Origin: an uncultured Fibrobacter sp.
Lineage (GTDB): Bacteria; Fibrobacterota; Fibrobacteria; Fibrobacterales; Fibrobacteraceae
Direction: 5' to 3'
DNA length: 64,000 bases
Assembly: GCA_946414025.1 (NCBI GenBank)
Contig: CAMKMX010000006.1
Location: 1-64,000, forward strand
The notes beneath the pieces are model-generated. The model was given only the letters and a program-made list of their open reading frames with translations. It was not told the DNA's origin and did not search any database. This document shows positions 32,766 to 42,825 of this stretch, piece by piece. Position 1 is the stretch's first letter; every line of letters starts with the position of its first letter. The position numbers and the translations under genes were made by a program.

Positions 32766-34670
32766 ATGACCAAAAAGAAATTGCTGACTATTCCCCTGGC
32801 CTGTGCCTTTGCCCTGAGCTTTTCCGCCTGTGAAGGCGACAACACCGTAAGCGTCTCAGAAAAACCGGCACCAGATTCCGCCGAGCCCTCTGTTGTTCCC
32901 GTTGATTCTGCTCAAAACGGGACAGAAGTAAAGCTCCTGGTGGACGATTTCGAGGACGGCGACAACCAGAGTCCCCTGGGTGATTTCTGGTATGTTTACA
33001 ACGACGCCGGAAGCAGCGCAGAATCAACAATCGAAACCGTAACCAAGGATTCGGAAGGCCACCCCGCCCCCACCAAGAGCGACAACGGCAGCAAGTTTTC
33101 ATTCAATGTCAAGTACACCCTGAAAAAAGGTGGATACGAATACGATGCCTATGTTGGATGGGGCGTCGCCATGCCACAAGGCGAGGACTATAGCAAGTAC
33201 AGTGCCGTCCAATACCGTTACAAAGGCGGAAGCCACTGCATACACATCGAAATTTCCGACATTACGGACAGCGACCACTATTCGTCATGCCCGTCAACAA
33301 GCAAGGAATGGACCACCGTTACAGTGAAGTTTGCCGAAATGAAGCAGGAAGGCTGGGGCGCAGCAAAAAACTTCAATGCAGCCCACATCAACAAGGTGAG
33401 TTTCCAGGCCAAAGGCCCAGATACCCAAGATTCCGTATTCGTTGACGACATCTACCTGATTGGCGACGGCAGCGGTCCGGACAACACCGAACCTCCGAAA
33501 GCAGAAGAAAACAAGCCCGACATCGTCCCTAAGGACGCCGTGATTCCCAAGGTCACCCTGGAAGAACTGGATATCGACACCGACCTTCAGAAGAAAGCCA
33601 TGAAGTACCTGAACAAGGGCGTGAGCTTCACCAACTGGCTTGAAGAAAACCGCAAGTTCAACGGAACCTTTAAGGTAGGCAGAAACGACGTAAAAATCCT
33701 TTCGGACAACGGATTCAAGGCCATTCGCTTGCCCATCGACCTGGACAAGTACACCCTAAACCGCGACGAATTCGTAAAAGACACCTCCGGAAAGACCGCA
33801 CTCAAAATCGATTCGGACACCCTGTTCACCGTACTGGACTCCTTTGTGGAATGGACCAAGGAATACAACATGTCCCTGACCATCGACTACCACGAATACG
33901 ACAACAGCTACAACGCCACATCGGCAAGCAATAAGCGTTACCAGGTCATGATGGCCGAAGTATGGAAGGCCGTAGCCGCCCACTACGCTTCAAATGAACG
34001 CGAAGACATCTTCTACGAGCTCCTGAACGAGCCAGACATGAGCGACGGCAAGGTGACCGCCGCCCAGTGGACAGAAACTGCACAGGGAATCATTGATTCT
34101 ATCCGTACGGTGGACAAGAAGCACACCCTGCTTTTCGGTGACGTGGAATGGTACTCCATTACCAAGTTGGCCGGTCGCACTCCCTTCGCCGACACCAACA
34201 TCGTCTATGTCATCCACTCCTACGAGCCCTTCGTGTTTACCCACCAGGGCGCCAGCTGGAGCGACACGAAGGACATCAAGAACATTCCCTTCCCCTACGA
34301 CAAGGCGAAATGGCCTGAGTATTCTTCGGAACTTGGCATTTCAAGCACCACTCCTGGCTGGGTCAAGTCCAACGTGCTGAATTACTACAAGACCGGCAAT
34401 AAGGAGACCATGCTGAACACGATTTATACCGCAAAGGCCTGGGCCGTCAAGAACAAGGTCCCTGTCATCATCAACGAGTTCGGCGCCTACAATCTGAAAT
34501 CCACCGCCCAGGACCGTCTGAACTACCTGACCGCCATGCGCGAAATCTGCGACACCCTGCAAATACCCTGGACCCACTGGGGCTACACCGGCGGATTCGA
34601 GGTCATCAAGGGCGGCAAGCTTGTTGAAGGTCTCGACAAGGCCATGGGACTCACCAAGCCCACACCGTAA
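32766..34670 (+). CDS. Secreted GH5 endoglucanase lipoprotein with N-terminal CBM11-like module
   Basis: Cleaves beta-1,4-glucan (cellulose or related). Leader with lipobox-like FSAC (C22), so probably anchored in the outer membrane. Residues about 55-240 are a CBM11-like jelly roll starting LVDDFEDGDNQSPLGDFWYV and ending DSVFVDDIYLIGDG. A Pro/Glu-rich linker (about 243-265) leads to the GH5 barrel (about 275-634): KGVSFTNWLEEN, the RLPID turn, YHEYDNSY, acid/base E422 in YELLNEPD, HSYEPF, and nucleophile E571 in VIINEFGAY. An agagga Shine-Dalgarno precedes the ATG, and a terminator follows. Monocistronic. Typical of fibrobacter cellulolysis. Confidence 0.93.
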   Translation: MTKKKLLTIPLACAFALSFSACEGDNTVSVSEKPAPDSAEPSVVPVDSAQNGTEVKLLVDDFEDGDNQSPLGDFWYVYNDAGSSAESTIETVTKDSEGHPAPTKSDNGSKFSFNVKYTLKKGGYEYDAYVGWGVAMPQGEDYSKYSAVQYRYKGGSHCIHIEISDITDSDHYSSCPSTSKEWTTVTVKFAEMKQEGWGAAKNFNAAHINKVSFQAKGPDTQDSVFVDDIYLIGDGSGPDNTEPPKAEENKPDIVPKDAVIPKVTLEELDIDTDLQKKAMKYLNKGVSFTNWLEENRKFNGTFKVGRNDVKILSDNGFKAIRLPIDLDKYTLNRDEFVKDTSGKTALKIDSDTLFTVLDSFVEWTKEYNMSLTIDYHEYDNSYNATSASNKRYQVMMAEVWKAVAAHYASNEREDIFYELLNEPDMSDGKVTAAQWTETAQGIIDSIRTVDKKHTLLFGDVEWYSITKLAGRTPFADTNIVYVIHSYEPFVFTHQGASWSDTKDIKNIPFPYDKAKWPEYSSELGISSTTPGWVKSNVLNYYKTGNKETMLNTIYTAKAWAVKNKVPVIINEFGAYNLKSTAQDRLNYLTAMREICDTLQIPWTHWGYTGGFEVIKGGKLVEGLDKAMGLTKPTP

Positions 34671-34722
34671 AGGCGACACAGTTTTTCAAGGGAGCCGCCT
34701 TTCTCGGCAAATGTTTTACAAG

Positions 34723-34749
34723 CCACCTGAGCCATCAGGTGGTTTTCTT
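34723..34749 (+). terminator. Rho-independent terminator after the GH5 gene
   Basis: Perfect stem CCACCTGA/TCAGGTGG with loop gcca, followed by TTTTCTT, 52 bp after the stop codon and just before the next gene. Confidence 0.85.
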
Positions 34750-34775
34750 GTCTCTAAATTCCTAAATTGTACCCG

Positions 34776-37700
34776 ATGTTTTCGGGTTTACGCACCTTGC
34801 TGTTTTTTACAGGTGCCGCACTGGCGGCCGGTTTTTACGGCAACCAGAGCCACATTGACTGGAAAACCGCAGGCACGGAACATTTCCAGTTTATCTACCC
34901 CGCCGAATACTCGGAACACGCCTCTGCGGTAGCGACCTATGCCGAGGCGGTCTATGATTCCGTAGTCAACCGCTACAACAAACCACTCCCCCGTATAAGC
35001 GCCGTACTGAACAATGCGCTGTTCAGCAACGGGGCCGCCATACCGGCAGAAAATTCCATCAACCTGTGGCTCACCAACTGGGATTTCAAGATCAGGAGCA
35101 GCCACGGCTGGGTCGCCGACGTGGTGACCCACGAGTTCAGCCACCTGGTGAGTATCGAAAGCGGCTCCAAGCTGCCGCCGAACCTGTACGGGTTCCAGTT
35201 CAGCTACACTGACTATTACAACGAGCGCACCATCAGCGACTTTGCCACCATGCTTCCCTTTACCCTGCAGCCCCTGTGGTTTGCCGAGGGTACTGCCCAA
35301 TTCGAATCCAGCCGTATGGGCTTTGACGCCTGGGACACCCACCGAGACATGTTGCTCCGTACGGCGGCCCTGAACGACGACCTGATGCCGCTCACATACA
35401 TGCACGAGTTTTCGGACAACTCCCTGGAGGCAGAACTTGGCCCCTACACCCAGGGCTTTAGCCTGGTGCGCTACATCGCCAAAAAATACGGCGAAGACGC
35501 CATCCCGAAAATCTGGAAAGAACTTTCCAAGCCCTATCGGGTAACCCTCTCCGGCGCTCTGGAAAAAGTGCTGGGCGTTTCAGAAGACGACCTGTACAAG
35601 GCGTGGAAAAAGGACATCACGGAACACTACCAGGCGCAAAAGGATTCTCTCGGCCCCCTGGTGGAAGGAACCAAGATGACCGAGAACGCCTTCTGGCAGG
35701 ACTTTCCCGTGGTGGCGGGCGGAAACCTATACGGCGTTTCAAACTTCGGCGGAGCCTGGTTCGACGGGGCGGTGTTCAAGATGCCGGTTAGTGAGACGAG
35801 AGACACCGTCGCGGGAGTTGAAATCGGAGACATCGCCATCGAAAAGGACGCAAGCGACAGCGCCGACACGAACCTCATCGACATTTCGGACTACGCCCAG
35901 TCCGGTTTCCGCGCCAAGAAACCCTGGTTCGACAAGGGTATCGACGTATACGAAGACAGCCTGCGTGGGCCTATCCTCGCCTATGTCTCGTTCAAGAACC
36001 GTGACCGAAATGGCCGAGCCCACTTCGACATTGCCCTAAGCGACACCAGCAAAAACGAACATTTCTTGACACACCTGGCCAATGCGGTGTTCCCCGCCTT
36101 CGACCCCAACGGGAAATTCCTGGTCTTTGCCCGACGGGATGGCGAAAGCACCCGGTTCATCCTGAGCAAGGTTCCTTTCAACGCCGACTTCGGCGAACTC
36201 TCTGCCGGAGACCCTGTTGACCTATACGTCCCAGACGGCAAGTTCCGCTACTTCAACATCTACAGCCCGAAGGTGAGCCCCGACGGCAAGCGGATTCTCT
36301 TCGGATTCTTTGACGACGTGCACCGGGGACTTGCCATCATCAACAGTGACGGCAAGAATTTCAAGACCGTTAGCGACACCCTCTTTGACGAACGGGACGG
36401 CAACTGGCTCTCCAACGAAAAGATTGTATTCGCCAGCAACCGGAACGGCATTTTCAACCTGATAGAGAAGGATCTTACCACCGGGGCGGAGCGGCCCCTT
36501 ACCAACGTAGTGGGCGGCGCCTTCACCCCGGCCCTCGGGCACGACACGCTGTACTTTACGCAATACGACCAGGACGGATTTTCCCTTTATAAGCTGCCCT
36601 ACCGCGATGCGGGTCCGGATAGCGTGACCATCGACAGTATCGTCGTGACCTATCGGGACTCTACCGTCACCGTGCCGGACACCCTCTGGAGCACGTGCCC
36701 GCCCGAAGATAGCCTGTGCACGCCAGAAGCGGTCCTTGCCGAACGGGACAGTACTTTCCAGATTGAAATGCGGGACACCCTGAAGGTCAAGGTGGCGGCA
36801 AGTTCCCTGACCGGCGCTCAAATCGCACAGTCGCCGACCGGCGCACAAGCCGCCGACTCCGCGCAAAAAACACCCGCCCCCATAGTGCTACACGGAAGTC
36901 CCCTGAGACCCGAAAAGAAGTTCACCCCCTTAGAGTCGCGGGAGCTGGCCGGAGGCGAACAGGACTACCACCCCATCCCCTTTATCCCGCTGTTCGTGCC
37001 CCTCCTGAGTTTCAACGAAAACGCCCCGGACCTGACCGTATTCGGCGAAGGCCAACGCAAGGCGAAGCTCGGGCTCTTGGCGCTCCTTAGCGATCCTCTC
37101 AAGAAAAACGTCGTGCAGCTGGGGCTACTGCTAGAGTTGGGCAAGGGCATCGACTACATCAATGCCGACGGCCTGAATCCCGAGCAGGAAAAGGAACTCT
37201 TTGTAAGCTGGCTCAACAGGAGCACACCTCTTGACCTGGGGATCAACTACAGCTACGCCAACTACACCAGCAGGGATACCGTCCGCTACGAAGACGTGCG
37301 CGCCCACGGCGGAGACTCCCTCGGGTTCAACCACTACGCCATTTCCCAGCAGGCCGTGGCGGGCATGGCTGGCTACAGCCTGTTCAAGTCCATCGACACA
37401 TTGCAGGTGGCCCTAGGCTACGACTGGGCGGATTTCAACCTGTACGAAGACGATTTCTCCTGGACTTACCACAAGCGGATAAGCGCCCTCGCCACCTTCG
37501 GACTGTACGGCGACCCCGAAGGCGAAGACGGTTCGGGAATCAGCGGCCAGGGGAACGGCGCCGTCGTCACTTACCAGTATTCCAACAGCGACCTGTACAG
37601 GCCGGGCACCTTTGCCGAAAGTTTCTACGTCACCGAAAGCGGCTCCATCAAGCCCCGTTACAGGAATTTCAACATCCACCAGGTGGACCTGAACCTTTAC

Positions 37701-38273
37701 GGGTCTGTCCAGAGTCCCCTCACAGGCGCAAGACTTGCCGCCGGAGGCAAGCTAGGCGGAATCTTCAACTGGAGTACCGACGCCAAGGAAGACACCCTGG
37801 ATTCCTACTACTACAACGCCGTATTCCTGGAAGGCTACCCCTACGTGCGTAGCAACGAAAGCTACACCCGCTCGGGCACCAAGACCGCCATAGCCGAAAT
37901 CCACTACCTGTTCCCCGTATATGACGACTGGCGCAAGCGCCTGTGGATTTTCAGTACAAGGGACCTCTACCTGGACGTGTTCGCCCAGGCGGGAGCGGCA
38001 TGGAACGGCAAGTGGAACAACTCCGACAACTTCACCAAACACGGTTTCTGGGACCGCTCCGCAGGTTTTGGCATCAGGTGGTCCAACAAGCTCTTCGAAA
38101 GCATTCCGGTGGACATGTCCCTCACGTTCGCCCGAGCCCTGGACCGCATCGGCGAAGAAGACGGAGATGGCTACAAGCTAAGCCCCATCGATCTGCCCCT
38201 GATTCCCAAAAGGTTCGCCCCCACCCGCATCCGCTTCAACTTGGGCATGGGATTCCTGAACAGTTGGCAATAG
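34776..38273 (+). CDS. Large outer-membrane protein: gluzincin-like protease, beta-propeller and C-terminal barrel
   Basis: ATG at 34776 starts a signal peptide (MFSGLRTLLFFTGAALAAG); the frame opens at a TTG three codons earlier. Residues about 25-290 form a peptidase-MA-like zinc domain: HEFSH at 119-123 with the third-ligand candidate WFAEGTAQFES some 50 residues on. Residues about 330-640 contain TolB/WD40-like propeller repeats (YAFDPNGKFLVFARRDGEST-type, SPDGKRILFGFFDD, WLSNEKIVFASNRNGIFNL). A Pro/Ala linker (about 690-720) precedes a barrel (about 745-1165) with strands such as RSAGFGIRWSNKLFESIPVD and final SW-aromatics. All active-site residues are present. It may process or assemble surface proteins; no named family covers all three parts that I can recall. 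Confidence 0.75.
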   Translation: MFSGLRTLLFFTGAALAAGFYGNQSHIDWKTAGTEHFQFIYPAEYSEHASAVATYAEAVYDSVVNRYNKPLPRISAVLNNALFSNGAAIPAENSINLWLTNWDFKIRSSHGWVADVVTHEFSHLVSIESGSKLPPNLYGFQFSYTDYYNERTISDFATMLPFTLQPLWFAEGTAQFESSRMGFDAWDTHRDMLLRTAALNDDLMPLTYMHEFSDNSLEAELGPYTQGFSLVRYIAKKYGEDAIPKIWKELSKPYRVTLSGALEKVLGVSEDDLYKAWKKDITEHYQAQKDSLGPLVEGTKMTENAFWQDFPVVAGGNLYGVSNFGGAWFDGAVFKMPVSETRDTVAGVEIGDIAIEKDASDSADTNLIDISDYAQSGFRAKKPWFDKGIDVYEDSLRGPILAYVSFKNRDRNGRAHFDIALSDTSKNEHFLTHLANAVFPAFDPNGKFLVFARRDGESTRFILSKVPFNADFGELSAGDPVDLYVPDGKFRYFNIYSPKVSPDGKRILFGFFDDVHRGLAIINSDGKNFKTVSDTLFDERDGNWLSNEKIVFASNRNGIFNLIEKDLTTGAERPLTNVVGGAFTPALGHDTLYFTQYDQDGFSLYKLPYRDAGPDSVTIDSIVVTYRDSTVTVPDTLWSTCPPEDSLCTPEAVLAERDSTFQIEMRDTLKVKVAASSLTGAQIAQSPTGAQAADSAQKTPAPIVLHGSPLRPEKKFTPLESRELAGGEQDYHPIPFIPLFVPLLSFNENAPDLTVFGEGQRKAKLGLLALLSDPLKKNVVQLGLLLELGKGIDYINADGLNPEQEKELFVSWLNRSTPLDLGINYSYANYTSRDTVRYEDVRAHGGDSLGFNHYAISQQAVAGMAGYSLFKSIDTLQVALGYDWADFNLYEDDFSWTYHKRISALATFGLYGDPEGEDGSGISGQGNGAVVTYQYSNSDLYRPGTFAESFYVTESGSIKPRYRNFNIHQVDLNLYGSVQSPLTGARLAAGGKLGGIFNWSTDAKEDTLDSYYYNAVFLEGYPYVRSNESYTRSGTKTAIAEIHYLFPVYDDWRKRLWIFSTRDLYLDVFAQAGAAWNGKWNNSDNFTKHGFWDRSAGFGIRWSNKLFESIPVDMSLTFARALDRIGEEDGDGYKLSPIDLPLIPKRFAPTRIRFNLGMGFLNSWQ

Positions 38274-38354
38274 AAGCAAATTTTCAAGCCATCACTCTTT
38301 AAACAAATTTCTTTAAAATACAAGTGAAACAGCATTGTAGGATTTATTACATTG

Positions 38355-39078
38355 ATATAAAAACCCGTATCAGGAATTCATTCCGGCCTCAAGGATGCCA
38401 TTGACAACCACGACATCCAAAAAGCAGCGAACCTCGTAAAAAAATGCATATAACAGACATTTACTGTCCTAGGACACTATCCTGGACAGACGCGCAAAAA
38501 GTGTATGGTGATTTCTTTATAGAAAATCCTAAAAAAAATGGCGTCTTTGTGCGACGCAGATTTTATCTCCGCATACGACAAAATTGCGTGTACCAACAAG
38601 AATGAAATTTCCCTGTGCATGGAAAGGATGCGGACACTTCCCACAAGTGAATGGCAAACCTACCTAATTCGAATCCAAGAAAACAAGCTACATCTCGGAA
38701 CGGGAACTTACCATGCAACGGAAACGGCAAAGAAAAAAATGTCCGGAGTATAGCCGGTTGTACCTTTACGACGCCGCAAAGGAAGTCTGCCCTGATGGAT
38801 GGAGCTTACCCACTATGGACGACGTAAACAATTTGAACGAAGCTATGGCTAACAGGGTTCAAGGATCAAAAACCCATTTTGGAAAATATCCTGGCGCATT
38901 CCGAGATGACAAGGGTGTTGACAAGCAATTCGAGAACGTCAATTATTTCTGGCAAAAAGATGACGAGGATGGTTTGCTTGCAGGCAAGGCTTTTGTAAAA
39001 GACAGCGTAGAAAAGGCAGCGCCTATTGCAGTGGAAGAAGCCTTGTGGGGGCTGCCCGTCCGCTGCGTCAAGGAATAA
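38355..39078 (+). pseudogene. Frameshifted FISUMP-domain gene remnant
   Basis: Coding-like pieces occur in different frames: GLKDAIDNHDIQKAANLVKK (about 38372-38440) then stop; ITDIYCPRTLSWTDAQKVYG in a second frame; ASLCDADFISAYDKIACTNK from 38538 in a third; and at 38740-39078 a FISUMP-type end with YSRLYLYDAAKEVCPDGWSL, LPTMDDVNNL and a terminal WGLPVRCVKE. FISUMP (Fibrobacter succinogenes major paralogous domain) is a lineage marker of surface proteins. No single frame joins the parts, so I call it a decayed gene; the last frame (from 38713) could still yield a 121-residue fragment. The gap 38274-38355 is AT-rich with nothing recognisable. Confidence 0.7.
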
Positions 39079-39180
39079 AACAGCCCTTTATACACCAAAT
39101 AAACATTAACATATATATATGTATCCAAAATTGCCCCCGCCGGACCGCCCCCGCCGGACCGATTTTTCAAAAAACCTTTT

Positions 39181-39186
39181 TACATT
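39181..39186 (+). promoter_or_regulatory. Candidate -10 (TACATT) upstream of the GT2 gene
   Basis: TACATT ends 11 nt before the ATG at 39198; no Shine-Dalgarno. Confidence 0.3.
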
Positions 39187-39197
39187 TAGCCCCGAAA

Positions 39198-40334
39198 ATG
39201 GTTTGGACCGTCGTCACATACGTGCTTATAGCTCTTCTCTCCCTGTTCGGGCTTTTCTACCTATGGCTGGAAGTACGCTTTTTCCATGCCCTGGGTACCG
39301 TCCGGGAAGGCCGTTCCACCGTGAACCCGCCCCCGAGGGTCAGCGTCCTCATCGCCGCCCGGAACGAGTCCGCAGGGATCCGGGCCACCCTGGATTCCGT
39401 GCTGGACCAGGACTACGCCGGCGTCTGGGACGTTTGGGTGGCCGACGACCGCAGTACCGACGACACCCCCCAGATTCTGGAGGAATACCGCGCCCGCCAC
39501 CCCGAACGGCTCCACATTTTGACCATCAAGGACCTGCCCGAGGGCGTAAGCCCCAAGAAGCACGCCATCAGCAAGATGATCGAGGCCTGTGAGGGGGACA
39601 TCCTGTGCCTTACGGACGCCGACTGCATTGTTCAGCGGGAATGGCTCACGGGCATCTTGCGAGAATTCGAACCCGGAATCGAACTGGTGGCAGGGCATTC
39701 CTACATCCCCACCGTCCCCGGCAAGTCCCCCTTCATCATCTGCATGCAGGCCGTAGAGACCCTCATTTACCGGGTGGCAGGTACTGCAGGCCTCGCCATG
39801 CACCTGCCTCTCACCAGCACGGGTAACAACCTGGCCTACCGAAAGGACTTTTTCAAGAGCGTAAACGGGTTCGAGAACGTCATCAAAATCCAGAGCGGCG
39901 ACGACGACCTTCTAATGCAAAAGCTGGCCACCGACCGGCCTTTCGCCATGCGCTACTGCATTACCCCCTCCACCTTTGTGACCACAAACGGCAAAGAGAC
40001 CCTGAAAGAACTCTGGGAGCAGCGCAAGCGCTGGGCTTCCAAAACCATCTACTACTCCCCGAAAATCGTGTTCGTGCTCTCCATGGTGTTCCTGTTTTTG
40101 ACCATGCTTTGCGTCACGGCAGCATTTTCGCCCTTCAGCACCAAAGTTTTAATCGCGACCCTGGTCGCCTTCGCCCTAAAAAGCCTGGGCGACCTGATCC
40201 TCATTTTGCGTGGACTCAAGATATTCCGACAGGAACACCTGCTCAAGTGGTGCATCCCCGTAGAAATCGTCCATGCACCCTTTACCGTCCTGGCAGTGCT
40301 ATTCGGACTGTTCGGACGTTTCAAATGGAAATAA
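39198..40334 (+). CDS. Membrane-bound GT2 glycosyltransferase
   Basis: Processive-type family 2 glycosyltransferase. An N-terminal membrane helix (about 3-25) precedes the GT-A domain: VSVLIAARNESAGIRATLDS, VADDRSTDDTPQIL (first Asp pair), LTDADCIVQREW (DxD metal site), GDDDLLMQKL, and the QRKRW acceptor/processivity motif. Two or three C-terminal membrane helices (about 285-375) follow. Start placed at the ATG at 39198, which begins the first helix; the upstream open frame overlaps the FISUMP remnant and is not protein-like. The product (polysaccharide or glycolipid) is unknown. Confidence 0.88.
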   Translation: MVWTVVTYVLIALLSLFGLFYLWLEVRFFHALGTVREGRSTVNPPPRVSVLIAARNESAGIRATLDSVLDQDYAGVWDVWVADDRSTDDTPQILEEYRARHPERLHILTIKDLPEGVSPKKHAISKMIEACEGDILCLTDADCIVQREWLTGILREFEPGIELVAGHSYIPTVPGKSPFIICMQAVETLIYRVAGTAGLAMHLPLTSTGNNLAYRKDFFKSVNGFENVIKIQSGDDDLLMQKLATDRPFAMRYCITPSTFVTTNGKETLKELWEQRKRWASKTIYYSPKIVFVLSMVFLFLTMLCVTAAFSPFSTKVLIATLVAFALKSLGDLILILRGLKIFRQEHLLKWCIPVEIVHAPFTVLAVLFGLFGRFKWK

Positions 40335-40352
40335 GTTAAGAACGGAAGTCTC

Positions 40353-42791
40353 ATGGCAACAAAAACGAAAGCTCCCGAAAAGACCCTGATTATCGCCGAA
40401 AAACCCAGCGTAGCCTCTGACCTGGTCAAAGTCCTGGGTGCAAAGAATTTCAAGAAAGAGACCGCCTACTGGGAAAGCGACACCACCATCGTGAGCCACG
40501 CCATCGGCCACCTGGTAGGCATAGCCGACCCCAAGGATATTGACGAACGCTACAAGGCATGGGACATGAAGACCCTCCCCATGCTGCCGGAAAAATTTCC
40601 CCTGGTGGCCCTCCCCACCACCAAGAGCCACCTGACGGCCCTCGGAAAACTCATCAAACGTAAAGATGTCACCACCATCATCAACGCCTGCGATGCGGGC
40701 CGCGAAGGTGAACTGATTTTCTTCTACATACTGGACTACGTGCTCAAAGGAAACTTCAAGGGCAAGACCCTAAAGCGCCTCTGGATGCAGAGCATGACGC
40801 CTACGGCCATCAAGGATGCCTTTGAGCACCTACGCACCGCCGAAGACATGGAAAACCTGAAAGACGCCGCCCTTTGCCGCTCCGAGGCCGACTGGCTGGT
40901 GGGCATGAACGGGAGCCGCGGGCTTACCGCCTACAACAGTTCCATGGGCGGGTTCCAGATTACCCCCTGCGGCCGTGTGCAGACACCCACCCTCGCCATT
41001 ATCGTGAAGCGCGAAGAAGAACGCCTGCAGTTCAAGCCCCAAAAGTTCTGGACCGTCACCGCCGATTTCGACAACAGCGGAAGCAACTACCAGGGCAAAT
41101 GGTTCAAGGCCGACGGCAAGGAAAAGCAAAAACAGATCTTTGACGAAAAAACGGTCAAGGCCATCTTGGAAAAGTGCAAGGGCAAGCCGGGCTCCATCGA
41201 AGAAAGCACCTCCGAAAGTGAGCAGAAATGCGCAGGCCTCTACGACCTGACCACGCTCCAGCGCGAAGCCAACAGCCGTTTCGGCTTTAGCGCCAAGACC
41301 ACCCTTTCCATAGCACAGTCCCTGTACGAACACCACAAGGCCACCACCTACCCCCGTACCGACAGCCGCCACCTGCCCGAAGACTATGTGGCTCCTGTGA
41401 AATCTACCCTGGGTAAGATTACGGGCCCTCTGGCAAAGTTCGCCCAGCAGGCCCTGGACAACAACTGGGTCAAGCGCACTCCCAAGGTTTTCGACAACTC
41501 GAAAATTTCGGACCACTTCGCCATTATCCCCACCGGGGTCGCTCCCAAGAGCCTTTCCGAAGCAGAAGCGAAGATTTACCAGATGATTTGCCAGCGGTTC
41601 ATCGCCGTATTTTTCCCGCCCGCAAAATACCTGAACACCACCCGCATTACCACCGTCGAGAGCGAAACCTTCCTTACCGAAGGCAAGATTCTGGTGGACC
41701 CGGGTTTCAAGGCGGTTTACGGCAAGGATAGCGACGACGAGTCCAACATTCCCAAATTGAACGGCAACAAGGCGAAGACCGTCTCCATCGAAGCGGAAGA
41801 AGACTTTACCAAGCCTCCTGCCCACTACACCGAAAGTTCGCTCCTTTCCATGATGGAAAGTGCGGGCAAGCTGGTGGAAGACGACGAACTGCGGGACGCC
41901 ATGAAGGAACGTGGCCTCGGCACCCCCGCCACCCGCGCAGCCATCATCGAAAAGCTGGTCAGCGACAAGTACGTGGTCCGCGACGGCAAGGACATGATCC
42001 CTACCGCCAAGGCCTTTGACCTGATCAAGGTGCTTTCGGCCATGAACTGCGACGCCCTCACCAGCCCGGAACTCACCGGCGAATGGGAATACAAGATGGA
42101 TCTGATTTCCAAGGGCAAGGAATCCCGAGAAGAGTTCATGAAGGGCATCGTGGAGATGACCCGCACCATGGTAAAGAACATCAAGGGTTTCAAAGAAGAA
42201 CACACCGAAGGCGAAGCCAAGTTCAGTCCCGTAAACGGCAAGAAGGTTTTCGAGACCGTGAGCCGCTATAAGACCGAAGACGGTATCGTCATCCGCAAGA
42301 TGATTGGCGGAAAGCGCCTTACCGACGAAGAGGTGGTGGAGCTCTTGACCAAGCGCAAGATCGGCCCCCTTACGGGATTCCGCAGCAAGAAGGGTTCCGA
42401 ATTTTCGGCGGTGGTCATCATCAATGACCAGAACAAGATTGAATTCGTCTTTGACGACAAGCCCGAGGAAATCGACACCGGCAAGAAGGTGGGATCTTCT
42501 CCCGTCGACGGAACCGACGTGTTCGAGACCCTCACGGGCTACGTTTCCCAAAGTTATGTGGACAAGCAGCCTTCGGGAATCTCACTTCCTAAGATTCTCT
42601 TGGGCAAGGAACTGCCCTTCGAGGCCATCCAGAAGCTATTGGCAGGCGAAAAGACGGAGCTTATCAAGGGATTCCGCAGCAAGAGCCACCGTCTGTTCGA
42701 CGCCTACCTGTACTTGGAAAAAGGCAAGCTCAAGTTCGATTTCCCGCCTAGGGAATTTAAGCCCAGACGGTTCGGAAAGAAGAGTAGCTGA
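40353..42791 (+). CDS. topB: DNA topoisomerase III
   Basis: Type IA topoisomerase that relaxes negative supercoils and decatenates DNA. TOPRIM domain with E16 (IIAEKPSVA) and DAGREGELIF; catalytic Tyr333 in TTYPRTDSRHLPE. The central domains include SMMESAGKLVEDDELRDAMK and GLGTPATRAAIIEKL. Instead of zinc fingers the C-terminus has two copies (about 625-710 and 715-800) of a repeat with GFRSKKGSEFSA / GFRSKSHRLFDA, the Toprim_Crpt-like module. 812 residues. An aacggaag Shine-Dalgarno-like sequence lies upstream, 18 bp after the GT2 gene. Confidence 0.95.
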   Translation: MATKTKAPEKTLIIAEKPSVASDLVKVLGAKNFKKETAYWESDTTIVSHAIGHLVGIADPKDIDERYKAWDMKTLPMLPEKFPLVALPTTKSHLTALGKLIKRKDVTTIINACDAGREGELIFFYILDYVLKGNFKGKTLKRLWMQSMTPTAIKDAFEHLRTAEDMENLKDAALCRSEADWLVGMNGSRGLTAYNSSMGGFQITPCGRVQTPTLAIIVKREEERLQFKPQKFWTVTADFDNSGSNYQGKWFKADGKEKQKQIFDEKTVKAILEKCKGKPGSIEESTSESEQKCAGLYDLTTLQREANSRFGFSAKTTLSIAQSLYEHHKATTYPRTDSRHLPEDYVAPVKSTLGKITGPLAKFAQQALDNNWVKRTPKVFDNSKISDHFAIIPTGVAPKSLSEAEAKIYQMICQRFIAVFFPPAKYLNTTRITTVESETFLTEGKILVDPGFKAVYGKDSDDESNIPKLNGNKAKTVSIEAEEDFTKPPAHYTESSLLSMMESAGKLVEDDELRDAMKERGLGTPATRAAIIEKLVSDKYVVRDGKDMIPTAKAFDLIKVLSAMNCDALTSPELTGEWEYKMDLISKGKESREEFMKGIVEMTRTMVKNIKGFKEEHTEGEAKFSPVNGKKVFETVSRYKTEDGIVIRKMIGGKRLTDEEVVELLTKRKIGPLTGFRSKKGSEFSAVVIINDQNKIEFVFDDKPEEIDTGKKVGSSPVDGTDVFETLTGYVSQSYVDKQPSGISLPKILLGKELPFEAIQKLLAGEKTELIKGFRSKSHRLFDAYLYLEKGKLKFDFPPREFKPRRFGKKSS

Positions 42792-42796
42792 GTAAC

Positions 42797-42825
42797 TTCG
42801 GAATTCGGATTTCGGAATTCAGAAT
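42797..42825. repeat. GAATTC-type repeat between topB and the GH3 gene
   Basis: ttcggaattcggatttcgga followed by attcagaat, a short copy of the fold-back at 32607; it runs into the GH3 start codon. Confidence 0.55.

Noticed and set aside
39045..39197. 51 extra N-terminal residues on the GT2 protein
   Set aside because: This part overlaps the FISUMP remnant and an AT-rich repeat, is not protein-like, and the membrane helix starts exactly at the ATG at 39198.
40830..42551. 573-residue minus-strand open frame opposite topB
   Set aside because: Shadow of a strongly biased GC-rich codon use in topB; Leu/Val/Gly/His-rich and without any recognisable motif.
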